Of a stretch of 12,779 bases of DNA, positions 1 through 7,649 are shown piece after piece. Position 1 is the stretch's first letter; the number at the start of each line of letters is the position of its first letter. Both the position numbers and the translations under genes were made by a program. The stretch is taken from assembly GCA_026985385.1 (NCBI GenBank), contig JALSQM010000053.1, positions 1 to 12,779 on the forward strand, given 5' to 3'. The notes beneath the pieces are model-generated. The model did not search any database. It had not been told where the DNA came from and saw only the letters and a list, made by a program, of their open reading frames with translations. The DNA is from Acidilobaceae archaeon. Lineage in GTDB: Archaea; Thermoproteota; Thermoprotei_A; Sulfolobales; Acidilobaceae.

Positions 1-1971
1 GGTGATGGTATCAAGCTCGTCTAGTGCAACGTCGAGGATCGACTGGAAACCCCCTCTAACAGTTACACTAACTACTACCAGGGGGCCCTTCACCCTATAG
101 GTTTTAACTACCTCGACCCCCCTACCTTTAAAGTAGTACGTGAATCCATCGCTCGAAGCCCGCACTAGCCTACACTCGACCTCGGAGGCCCAGAAGCCGC
201 CCTGAACCGCCTCTATGTATGGGTCAACCTTAAGGAGTGCCAGCAGCTCGCCGGAGTCGCGGCCATACACCCTGACATATACAGGGCCCCTCCCGTCGCC
301 GCAGTCTGAGGCTGTAAGGCGTATCCCAGCCTCGCCAACCCTTGTCCATGGCCTCGTCGTTGAATTATAGTAGACACCATAATACTCCCTCACAGCCTCT
401 GCAAGCTCCAGCGGGCCAACAAGCGTGACGCCGCGTGATTCAAGGTACTCGGCCAGCTCAGCCACTTGTGAGAGGTTGTGGAAGCTCCAGACATCGACTA
501 GGAAGGCCAGCATGAGCGGCCTAGACCCTACATTGTTGAGGACGGAGTCTACTACCTCCTTGAAGGAGGCACGCTTAAGGTAGATCGTGTAGATCACCGG
601 CCTCCCCTCCCACAGCGAGAAGCCGGGGTAGCCGTAGTCGCTCCAGCGTATGGTTGGGTAGAAGTATCGATAGACCCACTTGAAATACTCGAACCCCCTA
701 TGGCCCAGCGGATCCCAAGACAGTAACGCCTGGAGCCCCGCCTCCCGCACGAGGGGCGCCACCCTCAGCGCTAAATCCCCGAGGGCCTCCGCAGGCATCA
801 CCTCGGAGTCCATGTGGCCAGCCACAGCGACACCCGCGACGAGCTCATCGGAGCCTGCAGCCTGACTCTCTAGGAGTGATAACAGGTTGGGGGCCAGCCC
901 TGCCAGCCAGGGGTTTACAGTCCACCCCATGGGGAAGGATCCCCGTAGCGGGTTATACCACCACGACTTGGTGAGGAGTATGTGCTGGAGGAAGCCTATG
1001 TTATCCCCATCACTAAGGATTATCGCCGCATAGACACCACCGGGCTCGGGCTTGAAGGCTCTCGGAGCCCGATGGGTTGGTGTGCCGGGTTTGATGTACG
1101 AGTGTAGGTGCTCTGTGAAGCTGAGGCTTGACGCGTAGTCGGCCACTATGAGTGTCTTACCATAGCGGCTGAGTAGCTCCACCCCCGCCCTCTCACCGCG
1201 CCCGCCGCCCGGGAAGAAGCCGAAGGCCAGCCTGCCCGGGTGTGCCTCGAGGATCCTCTCGAGGAGGCCGCGCTCAGCCGCGTTCTCGGGGAGGGGGCTC
1301 AGGTCTATGATTGCCATCCTGTGCTCTACCGCGTAGTCAGCCATGTTGACGACGCCAGCCTTCAGTATCGCTATACTAGTAGTATTCGTGTACGGTAATA
1401 GCTTGTAGACCTCCTCATACACCTCCAGCTTACTCCCATAGCGCCCCCTGAGATCCCTCAGAACCTTGAAGCCCAGCGACTCGAGCCACTCTAGGTTATC
1501 GGGATGCACCACTATAGCGTCCTCTAGGCCCGCCAGTGTAAGCGCCAGGTTCACGGTGTCAGGCAGGCGGGGATCATAGACTATAACCCCCCTAACCAGC
1601 CCCCTATACCTCTCAAGGAGACCCTCCAAGCCCGCCCAGTGGAGGCTCCTACAGCCTAGGAGAGCCTCGATGGTGTACCTTGCCAGCCTGAGATCAGCAT
1701 CACTATAGACTAGGTAAAGCCTTGGGGCGCCCCGGTTCACGAGACCCTGGAGGCTCACCGCTGTTACCAGATCCTTTAGCCTCCAACCTCTAACGTCTAG
1801 TACCGAGATATCACTGCAATTGACCCCCATCAGCCGCTTAACGGCGGGCTTTTGGACTCTACTCTCCTGCAGCGCCATAAGCTGGGGGAAGCCCTGAACG
1901 AGAGTGTAAGCGGTAGCTAGCACTATGAGTAACACCACCGATAGCTTGTAGGCTGCCCCACCCTCCCCCAT
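1..1971 (-). CDS. GxGYxYP-family putative glycoside hydrolase-like protein, membrane-anchored, C-terminus cut off by window edge
   Basis: Open for 657 codons from the ATG at 1971 to the left edge with no stop, so the C-terminus is missing. Residues 11-27 form one hydrophobic segment (LSVVLLIVLATAYTLVQ), a signal peptide or N-terminal anchor that would place the rest outside the cell. Family signs: an N-terminal SLQGLVNRGAPRLYLVY stretch (73-89), TVNLALTLAGLEDAIVV (139-155), the hallmark SDGDN (320-324) and GWTVNPWLAGLAPNLLSLLE (349-368), all typical of the GxGYxYP putative glycoside hydrolase family. The eponymous GxGYxYP box, expected after the GWT segment, is replaced by AGHMDSEVMP (384-393), so activity is uncertain. 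The start is also uncertain: the frame stays open upstream to a GTG at 2064, which would add 31 residues. The family call rests on remembered motifs, not a search; substrate unknown. Confidence 0.72.
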   Translation of the reverse strand, partial: MGEGGAAYKLSVVLLIVLATAYTLVQGFPQLMALQESRVQKPAVKRLMGVNCSDISVLDVRGWRLKDLVTAVSLQGLVNRGAPRLYLVYSDADLRLARYTIEALLGCRSLHWAGLEGLLERYRGLVRGVIVYDPRLPDTVNLALTLAGLEDAIVVHPDNLEWLESLGFKVLRDLRGRYGSKLEVYEEVYKLLPYTNTTSIAILKAGVVNMADYAVEHRMAIIDLSPLPENAAERGLLERILEAHPGRLAFGFFPGGGRGERAGVELLSRYGKTLIVADYASSLSFTEHLHSYIKPGTPTHRAPRAFKPEPGGVYAAIILSDGDNIGFLQHILLTKSWWYNPLRGSFPMGWTVNPWLAGLAPNLLSLLESQAAGSDELVAGVAVAGHMDSEVMPAEALGDLALRVAPLVREAGLQALLSWDPLGHRGFEYFKWVYRYFYPTIRWSDYGYPGFSLWEGRPVIYTIYLKRASFKEVVDSVLNNVGSRPLMLAFLVDVWSFHNLSQVAELAEYLESRGVTLVGPLELAEAVREYYGVYYNSTTRPWTRVGEAGIRLTASDCGDGRGPVYVRVYGRDSGELLALLKVDPYIEAVQGGFWASEVECRLVRASSDGFTYYFKGRGVEVVKTYRVKGPLVVVSVTVRGGFQSILDVALDELDTIT

Positions 1972-2039
1972 AACCGGGTTATTAGAGTGCCTGAGGAACA
2001 CGAGCCTCCAGAACCCCCTGCATAGAGAGCCCGAGCCAC

Positions 2040-2104
2040 GGGATCCCCACTTCAAACCCCACACCTTCCCCTTTGATCTCCTACGCCCGCGGGGGATCCC
2101 CACT
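2040..2104. repeat. 12-bp direct repeat upstream of the GxGYxYP gene
   Basis: The sequence GGGATCCCCACT occurs at 2040-2051 and again at 2093-2104, 53 bp apart, flanking the alternative GTG start (2064) of the leftward gene. Each copy holds the palindrome GGGATCCC. It could be a regulator site or chance; no function is assigned. Confidence 0.4.
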
Positions 2105-2147
2105 GCAAGTTGCGGACTTACACGTTGGCACCCAGGGTTTGGCGTGG

Positions 2148-2756
2148 CTAGTGACTACCGTGCCTCCGGCGGCCCCCCTTGCATGCCACTAATGTGAAGC
2201 CGCCTTTAGGCTCGCGGGTGAGGGTCGTTACCCTGAATCCCAGCAGCTCTAGAGCCTCTTTGACGTGTGTGAGCGTTGAGAAGCGGGCTGGGTAGCCGAA
2301 TAGCTTCTCGAGTATTTTAAGTATTTTCACCGAGAGCCCGCTTACATCGAAGTCTTTGACTGCGACGCACTCGGCTACTCGAGCGGCCTCCCGTAGTGCC
2401 TCCTCGGGCTCCTCCATATGGTGTAGGGCGTCGTGGAACACCGCAACACTCCCGGGCAGCGGTGGTAGGGGAAGTGCTTCACCCCGAGCCTCTAACCTCA
2501 GGGATCGGGGATGCTCCGGGGCATCCCCAACCAGGCATTCATCGGGATCCACGAGGACATACACGCCCTGCCAGCCGAGGCCTCTCAGGGCCCTGCCTAG
2601 CAGGCCCGTCCCCCCACCCACGTCTATTACGTAGCTGGGCGAGAGGGCCGCTAGCGTGGATGCGAATTCCCTGTAGGCCGACTCGCTGGCTAGGTGCCTG
2701 TATAGCACTAGTAGTAGCCTGTCACACCGCCGCCCGGCCACTGACAGGCCCAACAT
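2148..2756 (-). CDS. Class I SAM-dependent methyltransferase, substrate unknown
   Basis: The 202-residue protein carries a class I (Rossmann) methyltransferase core of the Methyltransf_11/UbiE type. The glycine-rich SAM-binding motif I VIDVGGGTGLLG is at 43-54, the acidic residue at the end of strand 2 (VLVDPDE) at about D70, and the motif IV-like loop VFHDALHHMEEPEEALREAARV at 107-127. The protein is short, with no recognisable substrate domain; residues 134-202 would complete the fold. The tail is basic (GGRRRHG). The ATG at 2756 has no Shine-Dalgarno sequence, but a TATA-like box sits about 28 bp upstream, which fits a leaderless transcript, common for first genes in Crenarchaeota. It lies in the same direction as the GxGYxYP gene, whose ATG is about 177 bp downstream, so co-transcription is possible. 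The substrate (lipid, quinone, RNA or protein) cannot be told. Confidence 0.8.
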   Translation of the reverse strand: MLGLSVAGRRCDRLLLVLYRHLASESAYREFASTLAALSPSYVIDVGGGTGLLGRALRGLGWQGVYVLVDPDECLVGDAPEHPRSLRLEARGEALPLPPLPGSVAVFHDALHHMEEPEEALREAARVAECVAVKDFDVSGLSVKILKILEKLFGYPARFSTLTHVKEALELLGFRVTTLTREPKGGFTLVACKGGRRRHGSH

Positions 2757-2778
2757 CTGAGGGCAACAGCCTCTCTTC

Positions 2779-2788
2779 CATTTAAGGC
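2779..2788 (-). promoter_or_regulatory. TATA-like box for the methyltransferase gene
   Basis: Read on the minus strand this is GCCTTAAATG. Its centre is about 28 bp before the ATG at 2756, the normal TATA-to-start distance for a leaderless archaeal transcript. Prediction from position and AT content only. Confidence 0.4.
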
Positions 2789-2854
2789 TTGATGAAAATA
2801 AGCTAACACCTCTAAGATGTTGATCCCCCCACTTGGATCCCTGGTATCACAAAA

Positions 2855-3088
2855 CTAATGTTGTACTCTTGCCAGGCAAATACTTGGCGATTCAAGACTT
2901 ACAGTATAGCCGCTGATTGCCTCTACAGAACTGCCTCCAGCCAGGTTGATAACATCAGCTACAACCCCCTCACTGTAACGCTTCACCTGCTCAGAGTAGA
3001 TGCTGAGTACGAAGAATAGAGCGGTGCATGAATGGAACGCGATGAAGCTCCCATTCTTAGCTCGTTTCAGAAGCCTATCCAGAGGGTT
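2855..3088 (-). pseudogene. Truncated C-terminal gene remnant, family unrecognised
   Basis: On the minus strand an uninterrupted frame reads from NPLDRLLKRAKNG through FIAFHSCTALFFVLSIYS to SPSICLARVQH and a TAG at 2855-2857 (77 residues). Codon choice and the mix of charged and hydrophobic residues look like real protein. There is no ATG in frame and the only internal GTG is at residue 35. Extending the frame upstream means running into the divergent gene that starts at 3094. I read it as the 3' end of a gene whose 5' part was lost, with the break close to 3089. Residues 15-31 are hydrophobic. Family not recognised. Alternatives are a short real gene from the internal GTG, or a chance open frame. 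Confidence 0.4.
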
Positions 3089-3093
3089 CCACC

Positions 3094-3819
3094 TTGATGC
3101 CTGAGGGGATGATAGGGGCGTTATATAGTGAGGCCAGAGAGGTACTCTCAGAGGTTAGCACGGCATCCTGGTGGACCTCTCTCTTACCTAAGAAGAGGCT
3201 TCGTAGCTATCCCCGTGTACTCCTTGAGGAATTCTCTCGATGGTCTAAGGAGTTCAAGGGGGTACTCAAGAAGCGTATGGGAGCTAAGGTTTACGGTAGC
3301 ATGGTCTTTGAGCTTCCAGAGCTAGGCGCTGCCGCTGCCCTTCTAGCCGAGGTCAACGATGGTTTCAGGATACTCTACTTCTCGGCAACGCAGATAGCAG
3401 AGCTTGACAGCGTGGGCCTTGGGAAAACCGGTTTACCTATGAGGCTACAGGCGTATTACGGCATTCTAAACGAGAAGTACCTGCGCATCTATGACGTCCT
3501 GCTACCCAGGATAAAGAGGAGGATAAAAAGCGTTGGCGTGTGGTATATCAAAAGGAGAAGCTTCGAGCCAGGAGAGTTCGCCCCAGGCGCCTCCACGCGA
3601 TACGGCAGAGAGGAGATCTTAGTAGGCAAGCCTAAGCAGGGCGCAGCTAGACTGAGACTATATTCCACCCTGGATTGCATACTTGCCCGCAGCGAGTTCG
3701 TTTATTATAAGGCGAAGTATGTAGTATTTATCCCACCCGTAATAGCGTGGAAGTGGACTAAAACTATGCTACCCGTCTCAACCTATGACGGTACACCCGT
3801 AAGGGAGGTGTGCCCTTAG
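3094..3819 (+). CDS. Hypothetical protein, first gene of an unknown two-gene unit
   Basis: I do not recognise this 241-residue protein. It opens at TTG 3094 or the adjoining ATG at 3097, with a purine-rich AGAGGG at 3081-3086 as a possible ribosome site. It is soluble-looking, with no signal peptide or clear membrane span. The N-terminal 65 residues are rich in Lys/Arg (LLPKKRLRSYPRVLLEE; FKGVLKKRMG), a second basic patch is at 143-156 (PRIKRRIKSVGVWYIKRR), and the C-terminal part is aromatic (EFVYYKAKYVVFIPPVIAWKW, about 200-221). The basic patches would suit nucleic-acid contact, but that is inference. The next gene starts 25 bp later in the same direction with a good Shine-Dalgarno sequence, so the two are probably co-transcribed. 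Broken minus-strand genes on either side suggest an inserted or fast-evolving locus. Confidence 0.6.
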   Translation: MMPEGMIGALYSEAREVLSEVSTASWWTSLLPKKRLRSYPRVLLEEFSRWSKEFKGVLKKRMGAKVYGSMVFELPELGAAAALLAEVNDGFRILYFSATQIAELDSVGLGKTGLPMRLQAYYGILNEKYLRIYDVLLPRIKRRIKSVGVWYIKRRSFEPGEFAPGASTRYGREEILVGKPKQGAARLRLYSTLDCILARSEFVYYKAKYVVFIPPVIAWKWTKTMLPVSTYDGTPVREVCP

Positions 3820-3832
3820 GGAAGTATCGGGT

Positions 3833-3838
3833 AGGTGA
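3833..3838 (+). promoter_or_regulatory. Shine-Dalgarno site setting the GTG start of the second unknown gene
   Basis: AGGTGA matches the archaeal anti-Shine-Dalgarno and lies 6 nt before the GTG at 3845. An in-frame TGA at 3836-3838 excludes any earlier start, so GTG 3845 is well supported. Confidence 0.6.
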
Positions 3839-3844
3839 CTAGCC

Positions 3845-4747
3845 GTGGGAGCCCTATTTGGGGCATCATTCCCCCCCCACACCCTCTCTAGCCTTGAAGC
3901 CGCTACCGCCCTCCTAGAGGGCACTATGCCTGCCCTGATGGAGCTACTGAGCGTGAACGGTCACGCCTATTACGAGGTGATGAGAGATAGAGATAACATC
4001 ATAGCGAGGCTATACTTAAGCCCCAAGCCCCTCGCTGGAAAGCCCGCGGCCCTTGAGTGGTCTGTTATAGCTAGAAGAAGTGTTGATCTCATAGCGTCGC
4101 TGGGTTTTGATAGCGCTGGAGTAGATAACGGCTATCTAGTATACGAGTACAGGCTACTGCGTGCGGAGTTGAATAGCTTAGCTAGCATTATAGCGTCCAT
4201 CCGTAGAATCGCTGGGCTTCATCCCTTCACAGAGGGAGGTAATTCCAAGGCTGAGGGCCTCTATTACCCCGGGAACACCCGCTTCCTACCAGAGATTATC
4301 GGTGTGATACTAGCGCATGCCCTACCACTAGAGCCTACTCCAGACCCTGAACTCGCCAGAGCGCTATTCTCAGGCCATATGCTAGTAGGCCCGATAATCG
4401 TCTCGAGGGAGGCGGAGGAGTTCGGTATCCCTAAATCAACGCTATGGAGGGTACTCAATAATTGGCTAGTAGGCCGGGGCGCCGCGGTGAGGCGTGATAA
4501 CCACTTCTACATAAACTTACGTCACGAACTAATACTCCCGCTGGTAATGCAGGTCTCCTCAGAGATAAGGGAGGATTTGCCATGCCTACTCCTACCCTAC
4601 ATAGAAGGAGTAACCCACCGTGAATGGATCAGGTATCCCGAACCCTACGCCCTCTGCCGAGAAATTAGCGAGCAAATGAAAACATATGAAGTCGAGATCC
4701 TAGCCGACACCTCCGACGGAGGGCAGGCCTCAACAGATAATACTTAA
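3845..4747 (+). CDS. Hypothetical protein with a winged-helix-like DNA-binding segment, second gene of the unknown unit
   Basis: A 300-residue protein of no family I recognise. Residues about 183-223 (IIVSREAEEFGIPKSTLWRVLNNW, then LVGRGAAVRRDNHFYINL) read like a helix-turn-helix followed by a beta wing: helix, EFGIPKSTL turn, recognition helix WRVLNNW, basic wing AAVRRDN. This suggests DNA binding. The N-terminal 125 residues are helical-looking without motifs. The last 20 residues are acidic and Ser/Thr-rich (ILADTSDGGQASTDNT), probably disordered. No membrane segment. The GTG start is fixed by an upstream in-frame stop and a good Shine-Dalgarno site. The stop TAA (4745-4747) overlaps the last stop of the decayed minus-strand frame ending at 4744. 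It could be a regulator of the pair, a replication or partition-type protein of a mobile element, or the DNA-sensing part of a defence pair; the sequence does not decide. Confidence 0.62.
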   Translation: MGALFGASFPPHTLSSLEAATALLEGTMPALMELLSVNGHAYYEVMRDRDNIIARLYLSPKPLAGKPAALEWSVIARRSVDLIASLGFDSAGVDNGYLVYEYRLLRAELNSLASIIASIRRIAGLHPFTEGGNSKAEGLYYPGNTRFLPEIIGVILAHALPLEPTPDPELARALFSGHMLVGPIIVSREAEEFGIPKSTLWRVLNNWLVGRGAAVRRDNHFYINLRHELILPLVMQVSSEIREDLPCLLLPYIEGVTHREWIRYPEPYALCREISEQMKTYEVEILADTSDGGQASTDNT

Positions 4748-5376
4748 CCCCTAAGGCGCCTAAGACCCTTCACCGCAGCAATCAATAGTTGCATGTATTC
4801 CAGTCATTCAGCGTAGAGAAAACGCCGCCAGCCGTGTATTAGATAGTTTAGAGTAGCTTTACTCCATAAAAAGTCGCCCGATGCAACTCCCCACTTCGTT
4901 TCCAGCCCTTCTTCAAGGCGGTCTATTTTACGGAGAGCCACTACTAGATTACCCTCACATGGAAAATAGAAATAGATATCATACCTCAGGACCACTCCCT
5001 CTTCAGCGCTTATATTCTGTATATTCTGTTCTAGTGCTAACAGGGTATAGCGTAAGCCCCTCTTTAGGGCATCCTAGTTTCATAAATTAAGGCGTCGCTA
5101 TCAATGAATGCCCGGCTGGTCCTCGACTTCCTCCAGGGAAACGTCCTAGCTATCAGCTTTTGTCGAACCAAACACCTTCTCCGCCAAACAAGTCCTAACA
5201 GGTTTTACGATTACTACCTTGCTCTCGAGGAAGCCGCTAAGGTAGCTGGATGTGTTAAGTCTGTAAAATCCGCTGGAGGCCCAGGGGGGCTCTGTGCTCG
5301 TAGCTTGTAGGCCCTCCCTAAGGGATATACTGTGGGCAACTATTTGGAGATGATTAGCGTAAGCGCTGAGGGTAGC
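4744..5376 (-). pseudogene. Decayed minus-strand coding region (one or two genes), family unrecognised
   Basis: Three blocks of protein-like sequence lie in one minus-strand frame, interrupted by stops. From 5376 the frame reads through HLQIVAHSISLREGL, GFYRLNTSSYLSGFLES and VVIVKPVRTCLAEKVFGSTK to a TAG at 5146-5148, then DVSLEEVEDQ. After several stops it resumes at about 5060 with DALKRGLRYTLLALEQNIQN, YDIYFYFPCEGNLVVALRK and LIHGWRRFLYAE to a TGA at 4804-4806. It continues LEYMQLLIAAVKGLRRLRG to a TAA at 4744-4746. A neighbouring frame between the blocks reads AFIDSDALIYETRMP, as if two small indels bridge them. The block up to GTG 4995 could still make a 63-residue peptide. I favour a pseudogene with nonsense and frameshift changes. 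Two adjacent dead genes is the alternative. The stretch is more AT-rich than the flanking housekeeping genes. No family assigned. Confidence 0.42.
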
Positions 5377-5396
5377 TCAAGTAGTGCAAGTCCACA

Positions 5397-6304
5397 TTAT
5401 CGATGAGTCTGGCACCTCTTGTAAAGCTCTACCAGTAGCGTTACCGCGGTCAAAGCCAAGAGCAGGGGGACTAGGTATGCTGGGTGGGGCCTACCCTTGA
5501 TATTGATATTATAGACAGCGCTAAGACTCCAATCACTCCTCGCCGAGAAGGTCAGGGCCGAGTAGGCGGTCAAGACCAGCCATAGCGACCGTTGATCCGC
5601 GGCGTTTATGCAGGGTAACACCGAGATTATAGCCACGCCTGGGAGCAGGTATTCACCGTATAGCACAGGCAACGCGAGGGTGCCCACAAGCCACGACGTG
5701 AAGGCCAGTAGAGGTTTGCAGGCACTTCCACCACTATATCTGATAGCCGTGACAAAGAAGACCGCTGAAACCGAGGCGAAGACAGTGTATCCCACATCGA
5801 TAATAGCCGCCTATTAATGCTGGCCAGTAGCCTCAGAAGGTTCCAGGGGCTGAAGCCGTCAACTCTAGCCGAGTGGGCCAGGTAGGCGTTCCCTAGAAAA
5901 CTACTCCCCCATACTGCGTAGGCGAGAACATGAGGTACCGCAACAAGTGGAACCGTGGCGATGAGAGCCCTACGCTTCCGCTCCGCGAGGCCGGTTATGG
6001 TGGCGAGGAGTGGCAGCATCGAGGGCTTGCTATCCACTGCAATGGCAGTTGCAACTAGGGCGGCGCAGCGGCGCTCCAAGCTCAAGGCTAGAATAGCTAT
6101 TCATAAACCTTAGTAGGGAGACTATGTTGTATGCTTGGGCGTTGTTAGCCCATCTGCTGATGTCTCCATCCACTTCCGCGTAATACTTAAATTCCACGAT
6201 GGTACTACTACCTTTTAGATTGAGGTTAATGCTCTCCCCTTCTCCAGCGAGGTAACGTTGATGACTCCCGCTATCTTCATTAAGAGACCAAGGAGGAGAC
6301 CCAT
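5397..6304 (-). pseudogene. Frameshifted polytopic membrane protein, glycosyltransferase-like (C-terminal part)
   Basis: A membrane protein can be followed on the minus strand through three overlapping frames. A first block (to about 6100) reads GEGESINLNLKG and FKYYAEVDGDISRWANNAQ. A second frame gives RCAALVATAIAVDSKPSMLP, LIATVPLVAVPHVLAYAVWG, AYLAHSARVDGFSPWNLLRL (about 6100-5815). The third block gives YTVFASVSAVFFVTAIRYSG, LVGTLALPVLYGEYLLPGVA and AYLVPLLLALTAVTLLVELY to a TAA at 5397-5399. The first and third blocks share a frame, so two compensating indels would explain the pattern. Hydrophobic spans separated by short Arg-rich loops, the AVDSKPSMLP loop and the SPWNLL motif recall GT-C/GT87-type polyprenol-phosphate glycosyltransferases. 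The family is inferred from general resemblance. The N-terminus is unclear: ATG 6304 opens a hydrophobic MGLLLGLLMKIAGVINVTS in the second frame. The 132-residue block from 5795 could be a residual ORF. Confidence 0.5.
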
Positions 6305-6331
6305 CCTGGGTATGCCCGCTTGCCCGGAGGG

Positions 6332-7612
6332 CTATGTTGGGTGGAGGGGCTCGCCTCTATGCTCCTTGTAGAGGAGTACTAGGGCCTTCTCCCCCCTCTC
6401 CATGGGCTTGTCCCCGGTGAAGAGTATCCCGTCGGCCATTGAGAGGCCTACTATGGCGCTGGTTAGCTGTAGCCTGCTCTCGAGGGGGTAGGCCCAGTAC
6501 TCTCCTCCTCTCCTCTCGACGCGCACCTTGATGGGCCTAGGCCTTCCCGCCTTCAGGGGCTCGGCGAGCCTCGCCTCGACCAGTGGTAGTGGCGGGTGGG
6601 CCCTCTTCACTCTCCCCATGTACTTGAGTAGGGGGTAGACGAGCCTTATGAAGGCGTGGAGGGCGCTTAGGGGGTAGCCTGAGAGGCCTATGACAGGCTT
6701 GCCCTCGACTATATAGGCGCTAGTGGGCCTCCCACCCTTCACGTAGAGGCCCCTGAATATCAGGTCCCCGCCGAGCTCGCTCTTCAGCTGGTAGAAGAGG
6801 TCGATGTTGCTGGGCCCGGAGCCCCCGGTGAGGAGGACTATGTCGCTCCTCTCTAGGAGTCTGCGCACTACCCAGGCCACAGCCCTCCTCTCATCCGGTA
6901 GCAGGGCTGTGTCGACTACCTCCACCCAGGGCATATACGTTGACATGAACCATAAGAGTAGATCCCCCGTGGTGGCGGCCACCTCGCCCTTCAGGATCCT
7001 CTCGCGAGCCTCGGCTGGGTCGCTCGGGGTGAAGAGCTCGTCGCCCGTGCTCACAATCGAGAGCCTCACAGGCCTGTACACCCTAACCGAAGTCACGCCG
7101 ACGTCGAGGAGGCCAACAACGTCTGGGGGTGAGATGACTGTGCCCTCCTCGAGGAGCACCTGGCCCCTAGCCACTATTGAGCCGGGGGGATCCACGTTAG
7201 CCCACTTCTCGACCTCCCTCTCGACTACTATGTAGTCACCCTCCACTTTCACATCCTCCTCGGGGACGACGGCATCCGCCCCCTCAGGCAGGTAGGCCCC
7301 CGTTGTAACGTAGGCCGCCTCCCCAGGGCCGACCTTGAGGCCTACATCGACGCGGCCTATGAGGGCCTCGCCCACGAGCCTAAGCCTGCCTGGCACGTCG
7401 GTGTGCCTGACTGCGTAGCCGTCGTAGGCGCTCTTAGGCCTCGGAGGCCAGTCGTGGGGGGCTACGATATCGGATGCTGCTACTAGGCCTACAGAGTCCC
7501 AGACAGGCACCTCCCCGAGAACACCCACCCTCGAGACCCTCTCCTCGAGGAGCCTAAGCGCCTCGGGGACGGGTGTAAGCTTCTCAATGTACCTATGCTC
7601 CATATGCTCCAT
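6332..7612 (-). CDS. moeA: Molybdopterin molybdotransferase MoeA
   Basis: MoeA inserts molybdate (or tungstate in many hyperthermophiles) into adenylylated molybdopterin, the last step of Moco/Wco synthesis, in the cytoplasm. The protein is 426 residues, a normal length. In order: N-terminal MoeA domain with PPRPKSAYDGYAVR (56-69, the SAxDGYAV motif) and TGAYLPEGADAVVPEEDV (104-121); the MoCF-binding domain with IVSTGDEL (186-193), the phosphate/pterin loop LTGGSGPSNIDLF (261-273) and GLSGYPLSALHAF (309-321); and a C-terminal MoeA beta domain (about 345-420). The ATG at 7612 follows GGGGGAGGG about 10 nt upstream, a strong ribosome site; a second in-frame ATG lies three codons later. It starts 37 bp after the PAP2 gene on the same strand, so the two are probably one transcript. 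No moaA/moaE/mobA genes are visible nearby. Confidence 0.95.
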   Translation of the reverse strand: MEHMEHRYIEKLTPVPEALRLLEERVSRVGVLGEVPVWDSVGLVAASDIVAPHDWPPRPKSAYDGYAVRHTDVPGRLRLVGEALIGRVDVGLKVGPGEAAYVTTGAYLPEGADAVVPEEDVKVEGDYIVVEREVEKWANVDPPGSIVARGQVLLEEGTVISPPDVVGLLDVGVTSVRVYRPVRLSIVSTGDELFTPSDPAEARERILKGEVAATTGDLLLWFMSTYMPWVEVVDTALLPDERRAVAWVVRRLLERSDIVLLTGGSGPSNIDLFYQLKSELGGDLIFRGLYVKGGRPTSAYIVEGKPVIGLSGYPLSALHAFIRLVYPLLKYMGRVKRAHPPLPLVEARLAEPLKAGRPRPIKVRVERRGGEYWAYPLESRLQLTSAIVGLSMADGILFTGDKPMERGEKALVLLYKEHRGEPLHPT

Positions 7613-7649
7613 AGCCTCAACCCTCCCCCTATGGAGGCGGCGCGGGTTT

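Noticed and set aside
4804..4806. In-frame TGA followed by 19 coding-like codons, possible selenocysteine site
   Set aside because: Crenarchaeota are not known to use selenocysteine, no SECIS-like structure is seen, and other stops interrupt the same frame, so decay is simpler.
5104..5310. Plus-strand 68-codon frame as a small real gene
   Set aside because: The minus strand here reads better as protein (VVIVKPVRTCLAEKVFGSTK) in line with the neighbouring minus-strand blocks; kept as part of the pseudogene, though not excluded.
6804..7235. Plus-strand 143-codon frame inside moeA
   Set aside because: Antisense shadow of conserved MoeA motifs; Ser/Thr-rich, no ribosome site.
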